Origin: Didymodactylos carnosus
Taxonomy: Eukaryota; Rotifera; Eurotatoria; Philodinida; Philodinidae
DNA length: 64,000 nucleotides
Direction of reading: 5' to 3'
NCBI GenBank assembly: GCA_905250885.1
Contig: CAJNOQ010000181.1
Location: 1 to 64,000, forward strand
This document shows, piece after piece, positions 12,292 to 24,786 of this stretch. The notes under the pieces were generated by a model. It was given only the letters and a program-made list of their open reading frames with translations. It was not told the DNA's origin and made no database searches. The number at the start of each line of letters is the position of its first letter. Position 1 is the first letter of the stretch. A program made the translations under genes and the position numbers.

Positions 12292-14529
12292 ATGTCGAAT
12301 CTGCAAGTATGCAAAGATTTAAGCGAGCGGAGTAATTTATATGAGCCACTGGTAAATCAAAATTAGAAATAAATTTAGATTAAAATGATTATTTTTAATT
12401 ATATATTTTTTATTTTAGCGAATGTATCTAAAACCCATTGCTCGTCTCAATATTAGTATGCCATTACCCGTAACGCGTGCACCAGGTCAAACAATTTCTA
12501 CGTGGGAAATAATGGAAAAAATTCGTTCATTAATTTCACCAGATGAATTTATATTTTTACGTTTAATTAAAAGTGCTAGTGAATTATATCGTTTTGAAGG
12601 TGAATTAGAATCAAAACAAATAGCACGTAGTTGTCTAATACGTTTAGAAAATTCTATTATACGTATATCAACTGGACATGAATTTCGTTTACGTGCAGCC
12701 GAAGCTAAATTACAATATCCAAGTCGTACGGATTGGGAAACATTTTTTCGTGAAGCAAAAAATATGAGTGAAACAAAACCGGGTGAACGAGCAGATACTG
12801 TGCATATTGAAGGACTACCAATTAAATGGTTTCAAGTAAGAAAATTGAGTGATTTTTATGCTAATAGAGTGTGTACTATTTGTTGTCTTTGCAGGAAAAA
12901 CCAAATCCGATGGCTGCTGTTCAAGCTGCCGCTCATGCAATAGGTAGTGGAAGTCACATTCAATCAATTGATCAAGAACAAAATAAAGATAATAAACCAT
13001 CGTTAGAAATATTGAAACAAGTATTTTCTACATTTGGTGAAATTCGGTGCTGTGATATACCATCTCTTGATCCATATCGTTTTGGTATAGATGGTCAACG
13101 AGTAGTACCACAGGATACAACATTTGATGCATTTATCCAATACAGTGAATATATAAGCTTTGTTAAAGCCATGGATGCATTTCGTAATATGAAGTTAATG
13201 CACATTGAAGAAAATAACGTAGCCTATACAGCTGCTGTGAAAGTAAGAAATTATAACTTTTGTATTTTATCTACACCAAATATGACGACTTATAAATTTT
13301 TTCTGATAAGAGATGTTATTCATGTACCGGATCTGTTCTTGTTTATCGTTTCTGTTAAAATATGCTGCATTCGGTATAATGACATTAGATGTATTCGATT
13401 ATTCTCAGGTTGATTTTGATCGTACAAGACATTTATCTGACCGTATTATAAAAAAGCGTCGTATTGAACAAATGAAAGCAGTGGAAATGATTAAATTAAC
13501 ACGAGCCGAGGCACAAAGACAAAAAGATGAAGAAGAGCGGAAAAAAGAGATTGAAAGGTATCAAATTAGTTTAAAATTCTATATATAACGTTAGCAATCA
13601 CTAATTCTTTATTCAGACTAAAAATTGAATTGCAGGATGCAGAAGCTGATGATTTTCCAGGTGTGAAAGACATAACAAAAGATACTAGACGACGTCAACG
13701 GTAAGAAATTACACGTTTAACTTTATGAGTTTAATGAACCTCTATATACTCATTCTAGCGAAGGAAAACGTCGATTAAAGCGCCTTGAACGTAAACGTTT
13801 ACATGAAGAACGTACATTATCAATGAAAATTGCCATGGAAGAACGGAAAATAATGATTGCACAAAGAAAATTGGAATCAATGCGTTTATTGGAAGAATTA
13901 TTTAATCGTGTAAAAGTATGTAAACATTTTCATCAAAAGTGTGAGTGCATCTTGTTGTTTGTCAATTTTTTGTGAAAACTTAGGACTGTCCTTCGTCAGA
14001 AGGAAAAACAAAGTTTTATGTTTAAAGGGGCTTTTGCTGACAAAATGACTGTTTTTGCACTTTTCTGCCTCACTATTTATTAAGAAAGTTTCCATATTTT
14101 TGGCTGCTAAGACAATACTGACAATCTTTTTTAATTAAGGTACAAATCGCTCAGGAAGAATTGAGTAAAAAAGAACGTGAATTGCAAGACGAACGTTTGA
14201 AATTAATGGAAATAGATGGAAGACAGCAACAATTACATCTCTTTCCTTCTCCTAGTCAGTCATTACCTCAGCCAACAACGAAAGAATTTCGAAGCAATAA
14301 AGATGAAATTGAAGCACAGGTAAAAATAAAAAGCCGTTAGAAAATATTAAAAAAAAATGTTTATTTATTTTTTTCTACAGATGTACGAATTACGAAAGGA
14401 ATTCTATCAAAAAGAAGAAACAATTGAAGATATTCTAAGGTATGATACACTTAGAATTATTTCTCTTTTTTTACATTTGTACTGTTTTATTCTAGAAAAC
14501 GGACGATTCCAGATCGGAAAGTATTTTGA
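12292..14529 (+). CDS. AKAP17A: AKAP17A-like (XE7) RRM protein
   Basis: Relative of the vertebrate A-kinase anchor protein 17A, a nuclear-speckle protein that affects pre-mRNA splicing and binds PKA regulatory subunits. Nine exons give 495 aa: 12292-12351, 12419-12835, 12895-13242, 13409-13557, 13617-13700, 13759-13915, 14140-14319, 14381-14439, 14496-14529. Diagnostic blocks are YLKPIARLNISMPLP near residue 22, TISTWEIMEKIRSLI, ELYRFEGELESK, DWETFFREAKNMSET and HIEGLPIKWF. A second RRM-like region follows (VFSTFGEIRCCDIPSLDPY, SFVKAMDAFRNM). From about residue 290 to the end it is a highly charged coiled coil rich in Glu/Lys/Arg. The 5' exon is supported by a clean donor and frame. The PKA-anchoring helix itself was not identified with confidence, so anchoring is inferred from the family. 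Confidence 0.9.
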
Positions 14530-14566
14530 TTAGAAGTATGAATATATATATATAGTTCAAATTTTG

Positions 14567-14572
14567 AATAAA
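14567..14572 (+). terminator. Probable poly(A) signal of AKAP17A-like gene
   Basis: AATAAA 38 nt after the stop codon of the AKAP17A-like gene, inside the 363-bp gap that separates it from the convergent EF-hand gene. Confidence 0.55.
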
Positions 14573-14892
14573 TTTTACATAGTTCTATTTTAATATATGT
14601 TGTTGTATGTGTTTTCTATTGTTGTTTTTTCATTATTAGAAAAAACTTTTCTTATATAATTCTCTTTATGCACGCTGAGAAAAACGTTCACAAGCTTGAG
14701 AAGTACAAATATTAAGTGAAAAACATTAACTATAGTGTACAGATGTAGTTACTAGAGGTATATCTATAAACTCTATTGTACTGAATGAAAATTGTGAATT
14801 TCGTCCATAGAAGTCTTGCCTTCAAAAAAGAAAAAGAAAAAAAACTCGTTTGACATTATTTTGTGATGAAAATTAAAAGAGATAGAGTACTC

Positions 14893-15900
14893 TTATTTTT
14901 CGGTCTTCACCATTTGTGAAAATAAAGTTTTAAATTCATCTCTGCTAATACGACCATCTCTGTTTGTATCAGCAGAGCGTAGCATCTCTTCGGATTGTTC
15001 ATCTGTGATGCCTTCTCCCATATTTATCATTGTTTCTTTTATTTCGTTTGCTGTTATATAATTATTTTTATCTCTATCGAATATTGAAAATGCTAAGCCA
15101 AATTCTTCTCCAAAAGATATTTTTGATACATTTAATTGTTTACTTAATGATGGTTTCTTCTTCAAATAATGGGCAAATTCGACTCTTGATATTCGAGAAT
15201 CTTTGTCGAGATCAGCACGATCAATAATTGCAGGAACAATATCGTCAACATTTGGAATATGTGAGAAATTTTTTAACACACTTCTTAGATCTTGGGGTGA
15301 AACATAACCGTCAGCATCAATATCAAGCGAATCAAATTGTTGATCTAACAATAGTTTTTGTTTTGATATAATTCGACGATTATCGTATTCATCATTGACT
15401 GATGTATGACTACTAGTTGACTCATCATCATTATTCTCCGTTATTTCATTTGTCGTTGTTGATGATTTTTCCGATCCAAAGCGAAAAAATTTACGTATTT
15501 TAGATTTGGCTCGAGTTGGTCGAGATTGCAGTCGTTTATCATGTTTTTTCTGTTCATATTTTCCATCAATAGACTGTAGTATGGTGCTACTTCGTGTCTT
15601 ATCAGTTGTTTGTCGTGGTAATCTTATTGTCGTTGGTTGAACTGATGTTTTATGAAACATGAGATTATCATTAGCGATAAATATCTTAGAGCTCGTGTGA
15701 AAGGAACATTTTAATATTTCATCAGAGTTATTTCGATTCAATTCTTGTTCATTATGTAGAAATGGTGAAGAGATAGTTTTTGATTCTGAATTTATTGATT
15801 CCTGTGGTATATCTGTTGTATTAGACGATATTGAATATAAAGTTGTTGTTAAATCTTGTTTAATTTTCTTCTTTTTAACTGGTGATCGCCATCCAAACAT
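14893..15900 (-). CDS. Four-EF-hand calcium-binding protein with long basic N-terminus
   Basis: Intronless 335-aa frame. Residues 1-180 are low-complexity Ser/Thr/Lys-rich with a basic patch (RAKSKIRKFFRF near 130-141). Residues 185-330 are a calmodulin-like domain with four EF-hand loops: DIDADGYVSPQD (193-204), DLDKDSRISRVE (230-241), DRDKNNYITANE (275-286) and DTNRDGRISRDE (311-322). Loops 2-4 end in the canonical Glu; loop 1 ends in Asp, which usually lowers calcium affinity. The fold implies a calmodulin/troponin-C type sensor. The basic N-terminal extension might direct it to membranes or a partner, which is inference. It is the only intronless gene in the window, so a retrocopy origin is possible. 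No specific orthologue is recognised. It is convergent with the AKAP17A-like gene. Confidence 0.88.
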   Translation of the reverse strand: MFGWRSPVKKKKIKQDLTTTLYSISSNTTDIPQESINSESKTISSPFLHNEQELNRNNSDEILKCSFHTSSKIFIANDNLMFHKTSVQPTTIRLPRQTTDKTRSSTILQSIDGKYEQKKHDKRLQSRPTRAKSKIRKFFRFGSEKSSTTTNEITENNDDESTSSHTSVNDEYDNRRIISKQKLLLDQQFDSLDIDADGYVSPQDLRSVLKNFSHIPNVDDIVPAIIDRADLDKDSRISRVEFAHYLKKKPSLSKQLNVSKISFGEEFGLAFSIFDRDKNNYITANEIKETMINMGEGITDEQSEEMLRSADTNRDGRISRDEFKTLFSQMVKTEK

Positions 15901-18018
15901 AACGAATAAGATGAAATAATAATAGATATCATAATAAATGAATTTTCATTTGAATTACACAAAACAGGTAATGTCTTCTAAGCGCGTACTTTGAGATAGT
16001 GGTATTGACATTACCGTTAACCAATTAGAAAAAATGCCTCACACAATTAAATGAAGTTTGAAAATAATTAAAACAGCATAATGTTTGAATTGGCGGTTTT
16101 ATTTAAAAAATAGTTAATACTTATGTTACATTCATTCTTTTAACTTGAAGTGTCGAAATAGTAGAATTCTCGTATTCTGAAAAGAAAAAAACGGATTTCC
16201 TCTACTTTCCCCAGATGTTTACGCAGACCCCATCCGGCTTTTTAACGAAAATTTGAAAAATCATAAAATTCAATTTGAAAGTCAAAAAAAAGAAGTTTCG
16301 AAAAGAATTCTCGTGAGGAAGTCAAAAATTCGATTTTGACAAACTTTTGTATCCAGAGTTTTGTTCCAAAATGTTTATTTCGAGTGAAACTAACCGTAAG
16401 GTGTTTCGAAAATTTTTCCTTATTGTAACACAACCACACTTACTAATAGCTAAAAATGAATTGTGAGAGTTTTAAGGTAGATTGTCTAGTAGATTGCTAC
16501 CAGATAATGTATTGTTTGAATATTTTCGTTGAGTCGTTATTTTACGAGGAATTTTTTCAATAACAGAACCGTGCTTAAAAATTTAACAACATTTTTTTGA
16601 ATAATTAACTTTTATCCCAACTAAATAATGTAAGTAAGCCAAAAAATACTCCAGAACATATACATTGTACTATCCTCTACAAACTGAGGACATTTAAGGA
16701 AAATATAAATGAGGATCTCATCGCTTAACGATGATGTATGAGATGATAATGGAATAAAAAAAGTGTTTGCCACTAATTTTTCCTATGAAAAATACTGCAA
16801 ATCGAATAAAAAGACTCATTGATGTAATTTAATGAGAAAACTGAGTGTTCAAGGTCACAATAGAATAGGGTGTATTGTCTAATTCATTAAGTCTGATCGA
16901 TGAATCAGAACAAGAGGAAATTAACAAACCACTGGGTTGATACGATTTCTAAAATTACAATGGAATTTGATGGGTGCTGAGTTTTCTTTAAAGATTAACA
17001 TATTAAACCGCTCTTCTCTTAAAAAAAAGATGCGTTACGGAACTTAAAAAGAGTTTCGAGAACTGAAACTAATTCTAAAACTTTTTTAAGTTCTGTGCGA
17101 ACAAGATTTCGTACGATACCTTTTTTCGCTGCTTTCAAAAAAAGTTCCGTAGAAGTGTCTTATAAACTCGTAGAGGTTTTGTACAGATTCTATTTATGGA
17201 TTTCATATAATTCCGTTTTGTATATTCGTCTTGAATTTATTTATTTCTACTGCCTAGTACCAAAAACAATCAAAAAAATGCAAGTATCACCAAACACCAA
17301 AGAAAAGCCACTTATGCACAAAACTTGTCGTTTGAAAAAAAAGTCATCTTCTAATAAAAATGCGCGTGAATTTGAATTGTCAAAATAGAGTAAAGGAAAA
17401 TATTCTCAAAAAAATTAGATGATTTCGCATACTGTAAGAACATACCACCTCACCAACAAAGAAAATCAGTTAATTTTGATAACACAAAAAAATCATCTAC
17501 GGATAATAAAATTTACAGAATATAGATAGTCTATTATAACGAACCGATTAGAAATACTTCCATCCCCTTGAGAGCTTCAGAGGTTGTTGAGAAAACGTTT
17601 TAGCTTTATATTACGGGCGCTTTTGTCGTGGAATCAGATATATTCACAACATTTCTCAGTTATCCTGGGTGCGAACTGGAGGCGTGAGTATTTTCTCGAA
17701 TTCAGAAATATTTTAGACTTTTGGGGATCTTTGGAGGGTCTTGAGAAAACTGTTCAGATCTACATTAGATTACGAACCTTACACATCAAACCAGAAATAT
17801 ATTCACAACGTATTTCAGAAAGTTCCGTAGCGAATGCCGACCGAAGAGACGCGTGAGCGTTGTCTTTGATTCACAAGTCATGGAAGGTGGTTCGCAGATA
17901 TAAGTTCCTAAAGTCAAGGGACAGAGCAAGTGCAAATGAACGTTATCTTATCATGAATGCTGCTCTAATAAATGGAAAAAACAAGCACCCTCTCATATGA
18001 GTATAGCACACAGAGAGG

Positions 18019-18207
18019 TATAGTACGAAACGTTTCCTACTACTATACCTTCGGTAGATGTACTATGAAACCGGTGCAAGTACGAAACCCTGAAGAGTAT
18101 CATACGAAATCTCATCAATTACTAAACCTTAATGAGGTTTCGCAGATCCGTATCATATCTGATTGGTATAGGAGAGTTCCACAGAACCTCACAAGTTTCA
18201 TACTATA
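18019..18207. mobile_element. Short MITE with TATAGTA termini (189 bp)
   Basis: It begins TATAGTACGAAAC and ends GTTTCATACTATA, a 13-bp inverted pair with one mismatch, each end starting with TA. That is compatible with a TA target duplication as in Tc1/mariner-type MITEs. The interior repeats the motif TACGAAAC in degenerate form. No coding capacity. The superfamily is inferred only from the TA ends. Confidence 0.6.
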
Positions 18208-18371
18208 ACTTTGTTTTTTCAGAGTTTTTTATTTTTTTCGCTCTGGTTTTCCATGAATACTTGTTCAATTAGCCAAAATAATGTTTTTCTCTATCACTGA
18301 TTAATCATCTAACAATTAAAAATAAGCAATTATTTGTTCATTTTTTTACTTATTGAATTATTAAAATAAAA

Positions 18372-18377
18372 TTTATT
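18372..18377 (-). terminator. Probable poly(A) signal of ABCG gene
   Basis: AATAAA on the minus strand about 50 nt beyond the ABCG stop codon. The surroundings are very AT-rich, so chance occurrence is possible. Confidence 0.4.
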
Positions 18378-18425
18378 TATAATGTGAATATTTACAAAAA
18401 AACATTTTTAAAAAAAATTAAATTA

Positions 18426-21400
18426 TTATTTAAAAAATTTTGCTTTTAAAGCTAATGCTGTAAAACTAATCACTCTTAAAACTACGAATAATAATACGAG
18501 AAGTCCAATATCACGATTATAATGTTTCTAAAATAGAGAGTAGAAAAAAAGGCTAGAAACATTTTCTTTCATTATGTCTGATGAGTCAATGTTAGATTAA
18601 ATCTGATCTTATATAGAAGAATTTGGCTCATACTTAACTGAGATCACTATTTTTCACTCACTCTTATTTTGCGCTTCGCGCCCTGTGATGTTTCTTTTGA
18701 TATTAATTTTTATGTTACACATTTTATCAAAAAAGTGATTTCAATTAAGAAGCCTCGAAGAATTTATGAGAAACAATAATTAAGGGTGTCAAACATTTTA
18801 AATACGGCAATATAATTCAAGAGTATTCGATTCTATGTATTTCTCACAACACTATTTAGTTCAGCTTGTATTGTAGTATTCTCGTATAAGTTATCTTACC
18901 GTATCGAAATTCAAATAGTTGATGACTTCTTGACCATTATGATAACATGGAACATTACTATTTGCACTATTATCATTATCGCATGGTAAATATTTGACAT
19001 CACGCCACTGATTGATTAACAATATTTCATTTCCATAATAAAACCAAGATAAATACTTAATCCAAATCAACCATTTAGGTGTGGAACTAAAAAAAAGTAT
19101 TTTGGTTGAGTAAAATAGAAATCTTTTTCTTTCTTTCATACTCATTATTAAGGAAAAATCCACCAAAAATCATAATTGGCAATAATATGGGCACTTGAAC
19201 CGCAGATGCTTGATCGGGGGTAGTTGCTAGCACACTGATTACTGATCCTAACGCCACAGATGTCAGACTTGTCAAAGTAATTACACCAGCAAATATAAAA
19301 AAACGTTTGGCAGTAGCGTACAAATTTGCCATCCAATAAGTGATGCAAACTTCAACCAAAGTTGTTATGGCAAATAGAGGAAGCTATAAAAGAAGATTAA
19401 ACATTCTATTTTCAACATCCCTTTCTCTTCCGTACAATTCAAGGAAACTTGTAGAAAAAATATTTTGGAAAATTATCGTAGTCGAGTATTACACCGAGTT
19501 TTGAAGTTACTAAAGTCCAGATATCTTAACCCTTTATCTACTAAAGAGTCCAGTCACTCATGACTGATTCCTGGAATTGCTATAAAAAGGTAATGAAGCA
19601 CCAAAAAGTGATGGAAAACAAAATCTTCTTTTATCAATCGATAGCTTATGGATTCATCTTGCTCTCAAAAGCAATCCATTTTTTATCACATGCTTTATTA
19701 TCTTTTCATAACAATTTTATGAATCGGCCATGGGTGATCCCTTGGTAGGTAAAGGATTAAGGAAAAACAATTTATTGTTGTTTTACTAATCATAAGTGTT
19801 CGCTGATCATATTAATCACAATATTTACCTCCGCAACAAATTTTGAAAAATAATATGGTGCTACACGGTAGACAGCATCATCATGCTCTTTATAAAAAAT
19901 TGGAAATTCAGATGTATAACTCTAGAAATAGAAAAAAAGTTAGTGTTTTTAAATAACATGATCATTGAACGTTCGTACCTGAGTTACATGAAACAAATTC
20001 ATAAATGATGTAGTAATTAGAACTAAAAATACCACAGCATTTATATTCTGAATCCCATCTTGATTATACTTCAGTCGAATATACAGTATGCCGATTAAAA
20101 GACCAATAAACTAATGAAATAGAAAGAAAACACTTGAAATAGATGAAACTCACATATACGACGTATTATTATTTACAATTGCCAAAAATATACTCAAACG
20201 AATTTCAAATGGATTTTTTAAAACATTTTTAAAATTTCTCCATGTCAACCATCGAAATTGAGTAAACGAACTAGTTTTGTATCTATAAAAGTAACAGCAA
20301 TTTTCGATACCATCATGCCTTCAAACAAATTCAATTTTAAAACTATACCTGCTTGCATTTTTATTATCAGACATTTTTCCTTTAAAAAATCGCACGAGTG
20401 GATTTGGATTTTCATCTTGATTATCTTGATGATATTCAGTTATTTCAGATAAATAACGTGCATACTGTGGTGAGTTTTCATATTGATCGGCTATATACTA
20501 AAATTATAATTGAACGTGATATGTATGCTATTTCTCAATAAAATAGGTGAAGGAAAAACATACTTCGATTTGAGCTAAATTTTCTTCTCTGGTTTTTGGA
20601 TAAATAGCTAATTGTTGAATATAAAAGTCAGCTGGATTGTAATTCGACGGTATTTCAAGATTTAGACTAAACGAAAAACAAAATTATGTTTATTATTAAA
20701 AAGAAGAAAGATATTGAACAAAACTCGTTTACCTTCGAAAAAATGCTGGAGCTTTTTCTAATGAGCCAAAGTAAGCAACTCGACCTTCGGCAAGTAAATA
20801 TAAACTAAAAATGCAATCATACATATTAGAAAGGCTAATATTTTCTTCGCGTGAATGTGTATACTTACGTATCGAATAAATAAAATATCTCTGATGATGG
20901 TTGATGTATTGTACACACAATTGTTTTTCCTTGATCGGCCAATTTTCGCATAGCTTGAATAAGGATAAATGCCATTGATGAATCTAGCCCGGATGTTGGT
21001 TCATCACATAATAGAAGTGGAGGATCTGAGAGTACCTGAAAAACATTGCAATATAATATCAAATTAAAGAAATTTATTGAGAATTGACAGACACAAAATG
21101 ATGCTCAATTTTTTATGAGCGAGCTTTTACATACTTCTGTGGCAACTGTCAAACGTCGTTTCTCACCACCAGATAAACCTTTAACAATTCCAGGAACACC
21201 AATTGTTGTGTTTTCTGATTTTGTCAAATTTAACTGAGAAGAATAAATATATTTATTATATTAGGAGCAAGAGGTTCTATTTTCACCTACAAATTTAATA
21301 ACTTCATCCACCCGTCTATTACGCTCATCTAGGGTAAACTCTTTTCCAAGTCGCAACATTGACTAAAAAAAAAGAAAATTTACTTTATATGCCACTACGA

Positions 21401-22176
21401 TATCGATCAAATGTATACATGAAATCGTAAATGTTCTCGAACGGACAGCGAGCCAATGAACAATTCGTCTTGTTGAACATAACCGGATAAACCGGAAATA
21501 TCTCGCCTCATTTTCTGTCCGTTAATTCGTACATCAGACTCAATTAGCAGTTTTCCAGGACGCCGATGAGTCAAAATATTCATCAACGTCGTTTTACCAG
21601 CACCACTAAACGTATATTGTTTAAATTATCACTTAACAAAAAACATCCTAGATTCTCACCTAGCGCCCATAATTGCACACATATGACCTGGACTAACGAT
21701 TCCATTAACGCCTTTCAAAAGTACTTTATCTTCTTTAATTTCTTTGCCTAATAAACTACTTATTTTCTTCGATAATTTTCCTTGTTTTGATGGTGCTAGT
21801 GCACGAATTCCGTGCCATGTCAATGTAACTGGTGGATTTTCTTTAAGTGGTGAAAGTCCTGGTCCAGAATTTCTCAAAAAATCTGGAATCTTTGGTTTAT
21901 CATCTTTTTCCACATCACTGGTTGGTTTTGTTGGATAATCATTATCTTTGAAATACTCATCATCGGGATAATACGGACGATCAGTGGGATTTTGATTTCG
22001 ATTTTTTTGTTTAAATACTGAATTATAACTTGGCGGTTGTTTCTAAAATGAGAATAATATAATTATTATTGCGTTAATAATTATTGTTATTGAATACTTA
22101 CACTAGAACCTCTATTATTATAGACCTGAGTCGGCCTTCCAATGGGAATTTCAACAGCCGAATGATTGGCTAACAT
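18426..22176 (-). CDS. ABCG half transporter (White/ABCG1-type)
   Basis: ABC subfamily G half transporter with an N-terminal ATPase and six C-terminal membrane helices; it acts as a dimer exporting lipids, sterols, pigment precursors or xenobiotics. Fifteen exons give 722 aa: 22102-22176, 21660-22042, 21419-21605, 21291-21362, 21135-21233, 20869-21035, 20733-20804, 20564-20666, 20349-20497, 20177-20282, 19979-20110, 19829-19921, 19142-19383, 18900-19086, 18426-18527. Visible motifs: Walker A GASGAGKTT near 151-159, interrupted by an intron; Q-loop YVQQDELF; signature LSGGEKRR; Walker [14 protein letters not shown]-loop [18 protein letters not shown] and the pair [15 protein letters not shown] fit White/ABCG1/ABCG4. 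The last extracellular loop has two Cys ([15 protein letters not shown]). The ATG follows a TTTTTTCAG acceptor, so a 5' UTR exon is likely. The substrate cannot be told from sequence. Confidence 0.95.
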
Positions 22177-22291
22177 TTCGCTGAAAAAATAAGGATTTTA
22201 TATTAGTCTTTTAGTACCCTTTTTAGAGATCTGTGCAATAATTTCGATGCCGTCAAGTTTGAGGATGTTTAAAACGGTCTATCTAACGTTG

Positions 22292-23490
22292 ACTAAACTA
22301 TCCATCCCAAAATACGATGCGTGTGGGCATTTTTTTGAATAACTTTTGATAAGAATGAGATAGAGACCTGCGGTTTTCGGTGTTCGATAGCCCAGACTTG
22401 AGCGGAACTTTTCACAAGCGGAAACAACTTTTGAAAAAATTTCAAAGATCGGATTTTCAGAAGATCTTTGGAAATCCAGCTCCGTTCTCAGAAAACTAAC
22501 ATACAATGTTAGTCACTTTTTTGCATGCATAGATAGCTCGGACGTTACTCTACAAAATTACGCAAGTCTCGGCTCTCCAGCTGTCATCGTTCGGACAGGA
22601 TTCGCTTTCCTCAAGCACGTGTCTATCTCCGAGCAGACATCTTAGGGAATCTCGAAATGCCATGGAATATAGGTAATCGACTACGCTGAGCATAGTGGTA
22701 ACATTTGTTTTTGTGTAGAAATGAAAATAACTTCGCCAGAGGCATTTTTGTGAGAAATCGGTTTTTTGTCTGTTACTAGCAAAAATCCTTATATCTCGAT
22801 CAAATCTCATGCTGACTCAAGTAAATTTTCAGAAAACGCTCAGGACAGCTCATAAAGCATAATCGAAGACGAAAAAGGTGAATTTCAACCGGGCATTGGT
22901 TTATGGTTTCCAGAAACCTTCTGAAAAACCTCAAAGCAACAGTGTTCTACTGGATCACTTTTTCGGCGTGATTAACAATATATGGTACCTTTTAAGTCTT
23001 TTCTGAAAATTTACTTGAGTGAGCATGAGATTTGATCGAAATATAAGGATTTTTGCTAGTAACAGATAAAAAACCGATTTTTCACAAAAATGCCTCTGGC
23101 GAAGTTATTTTCATTTCTACACAAAAACAAATGTTACCACTATGCTCAGCGTAGTCGATTATCTATATTCCATGGCATTTCGAGATTCCCTAAGATGTCT
23201 GCTCGGAGATAGACACGTGCTTGAGGAAAGCGAATCCTGTCCGAACGACGACAGCTGGAGAGCCGGGACTTGCGTAATTTTGTAGAGTAACGTCCGAACT
23301 ATCTATGCATGCAAAAAAGTGACTAACATTGTATGTTAGTTTTCTGAGAACGGAGCTGGCTTTTCAAAGATCCTCTGGAAACTGCTCAAGTCTTGACTAT
23401 CGAACAGCGAAAACCGCAGGTCTCTATCTCATTCCTATCAAAAGTTATTCAAAAAATGACCACACGCACCGTATTTTGACGGATAGTAGT
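22292..23490. mobile_element. Large foldback element (family 1), about 1.2 kb
   Basis: The arms are about 540 and 490 bp and nearly identical when inverted, around a loop near 22840-22990. The left arm carries AATACGATGCGTGTGGGC, the right arm the inverted CCACACGCACCGTATTTTG. The ends are ACTAAACTATCC and GGATAGTAGT. Shared interior blocks include GAGCAGACATCTTAGGGA and AACATTTGTTTTTGTGTAGA. Arm similarity is high (about nine of ten bases in the blocks compared by eye), so it is relatively young. The open frames inside are mirror images and not genes. It shares terminal sequence with the element at 30531-31513. Confidence 0.85.
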
Positions 23491-24786
23491 ACAATTTTGA
23501 CGAGACACACACATATGAAACAGACAGTCACCTTACCGTTTTTGTTTATGTTTTTATATTTAAATTTTACTGATCGAATATTTTAGACAAAGTGAATCAA
23601 GATAGGGGCTTTCGAAATGCGTGTTTGATCTATATGTTTCGTTTATAAATAAAAACAACTCTCTACTAGTATTTATACATGATAACTAATAATCAAATAC
23701 TGTGATCGATATCATATCGGAAAATAAATCAAGTAGACAAGAGTATGATCTATATAGGTGACGTACTCTACGTATTCTAACTACTGTACGGTTTGATCGG
23801 TTCGTCCGAGTACGTTCTTTATTTTAGCCTATGCACTATTATTACATACTATAGTTGTGACATAGATGCAAGGCCACCTGAAAATAATTTTATTTCGGTT
23901 CTGCAGAGAATGAATAATATGAAACCATTTTTATGTTTCATTTCCATTATTTTATTATCGTAAAAACAGAATTCACTACTTTTTATATCATAGATATACG
24001 AAAAAATAAACGTAAAAAACTTATGATAATCATTAAAAATCTTTAACATAAATATGAATGCGTTGTGCTTTATGTACAGTAATAACAGTATTTAGATTTA
24101 TTTTCTATATAAACAACGGTTACGTGTTTTCTCCTGAATATTTATGAATCCAAAGAGAGTTTAACATTTTCCAGAGTAGTCGATGATTATTAAATTTTGT
24201 ACTAAAAGAAATGCAAGATTAAAGATCGTCCATAATTTATCTTATTTATTCAAATTTCTATATTAAATAAAGTAACTGTCCTCCTGTATGTGAGACATAA
24301 AATACAACATTGTCCACAATGATAACCATTCAAGCATAAACATATGTTGTGGTTTTTGTTTGTAAGTATGAGGCGCATTTTTAATTCTGTTATACACTAT
24401 GTCAATATAAATAATCATTTACAGAGTTATGAAGTTGTCATAATCAATAATTAAAATATTTGAAATACTTTGAACGTAACAGCAATAGGTTTCATTTTAT
24501 TGAAATACACATAATTAAATTAAAAATCAAATATTTCAACGTTTCGAGCTTTAAAAGTTCATATTGAATATATACAAAAATGTGTCACTAGCTGATTAGA
24601 TTTGCTAGTTACGATACATGCAAAGGAAAATTTTACAACAAAAAGTCTGATTTTTCTCGTTTTATCATTCTTTTCTCGTCCAAGATCACGTTAGAAAATA
24701 AAGAACAAAAGAAAATAATAGACAGTGAACTAAATGTTTAAAATATAACAACATAGAAATGAGGACATCAAATTCAATCGAGATCC

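Larger units (their letters stand above)
15901..18425. other. Intergenic region between EF-hand and ABCG genes
   Basis: No gene supported. Contains a small TA-flanked MITE (18019-18207) and a degenerate tandem duplication of about 160 bp (units near 17576-17690 and 17735-17855, sharing TATATTCACAAC and GACGCGTGAG-like blocks). The promoter of the EF-hand gene must lie at the left edge, but no motif stands out. Confidence 0.5.
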
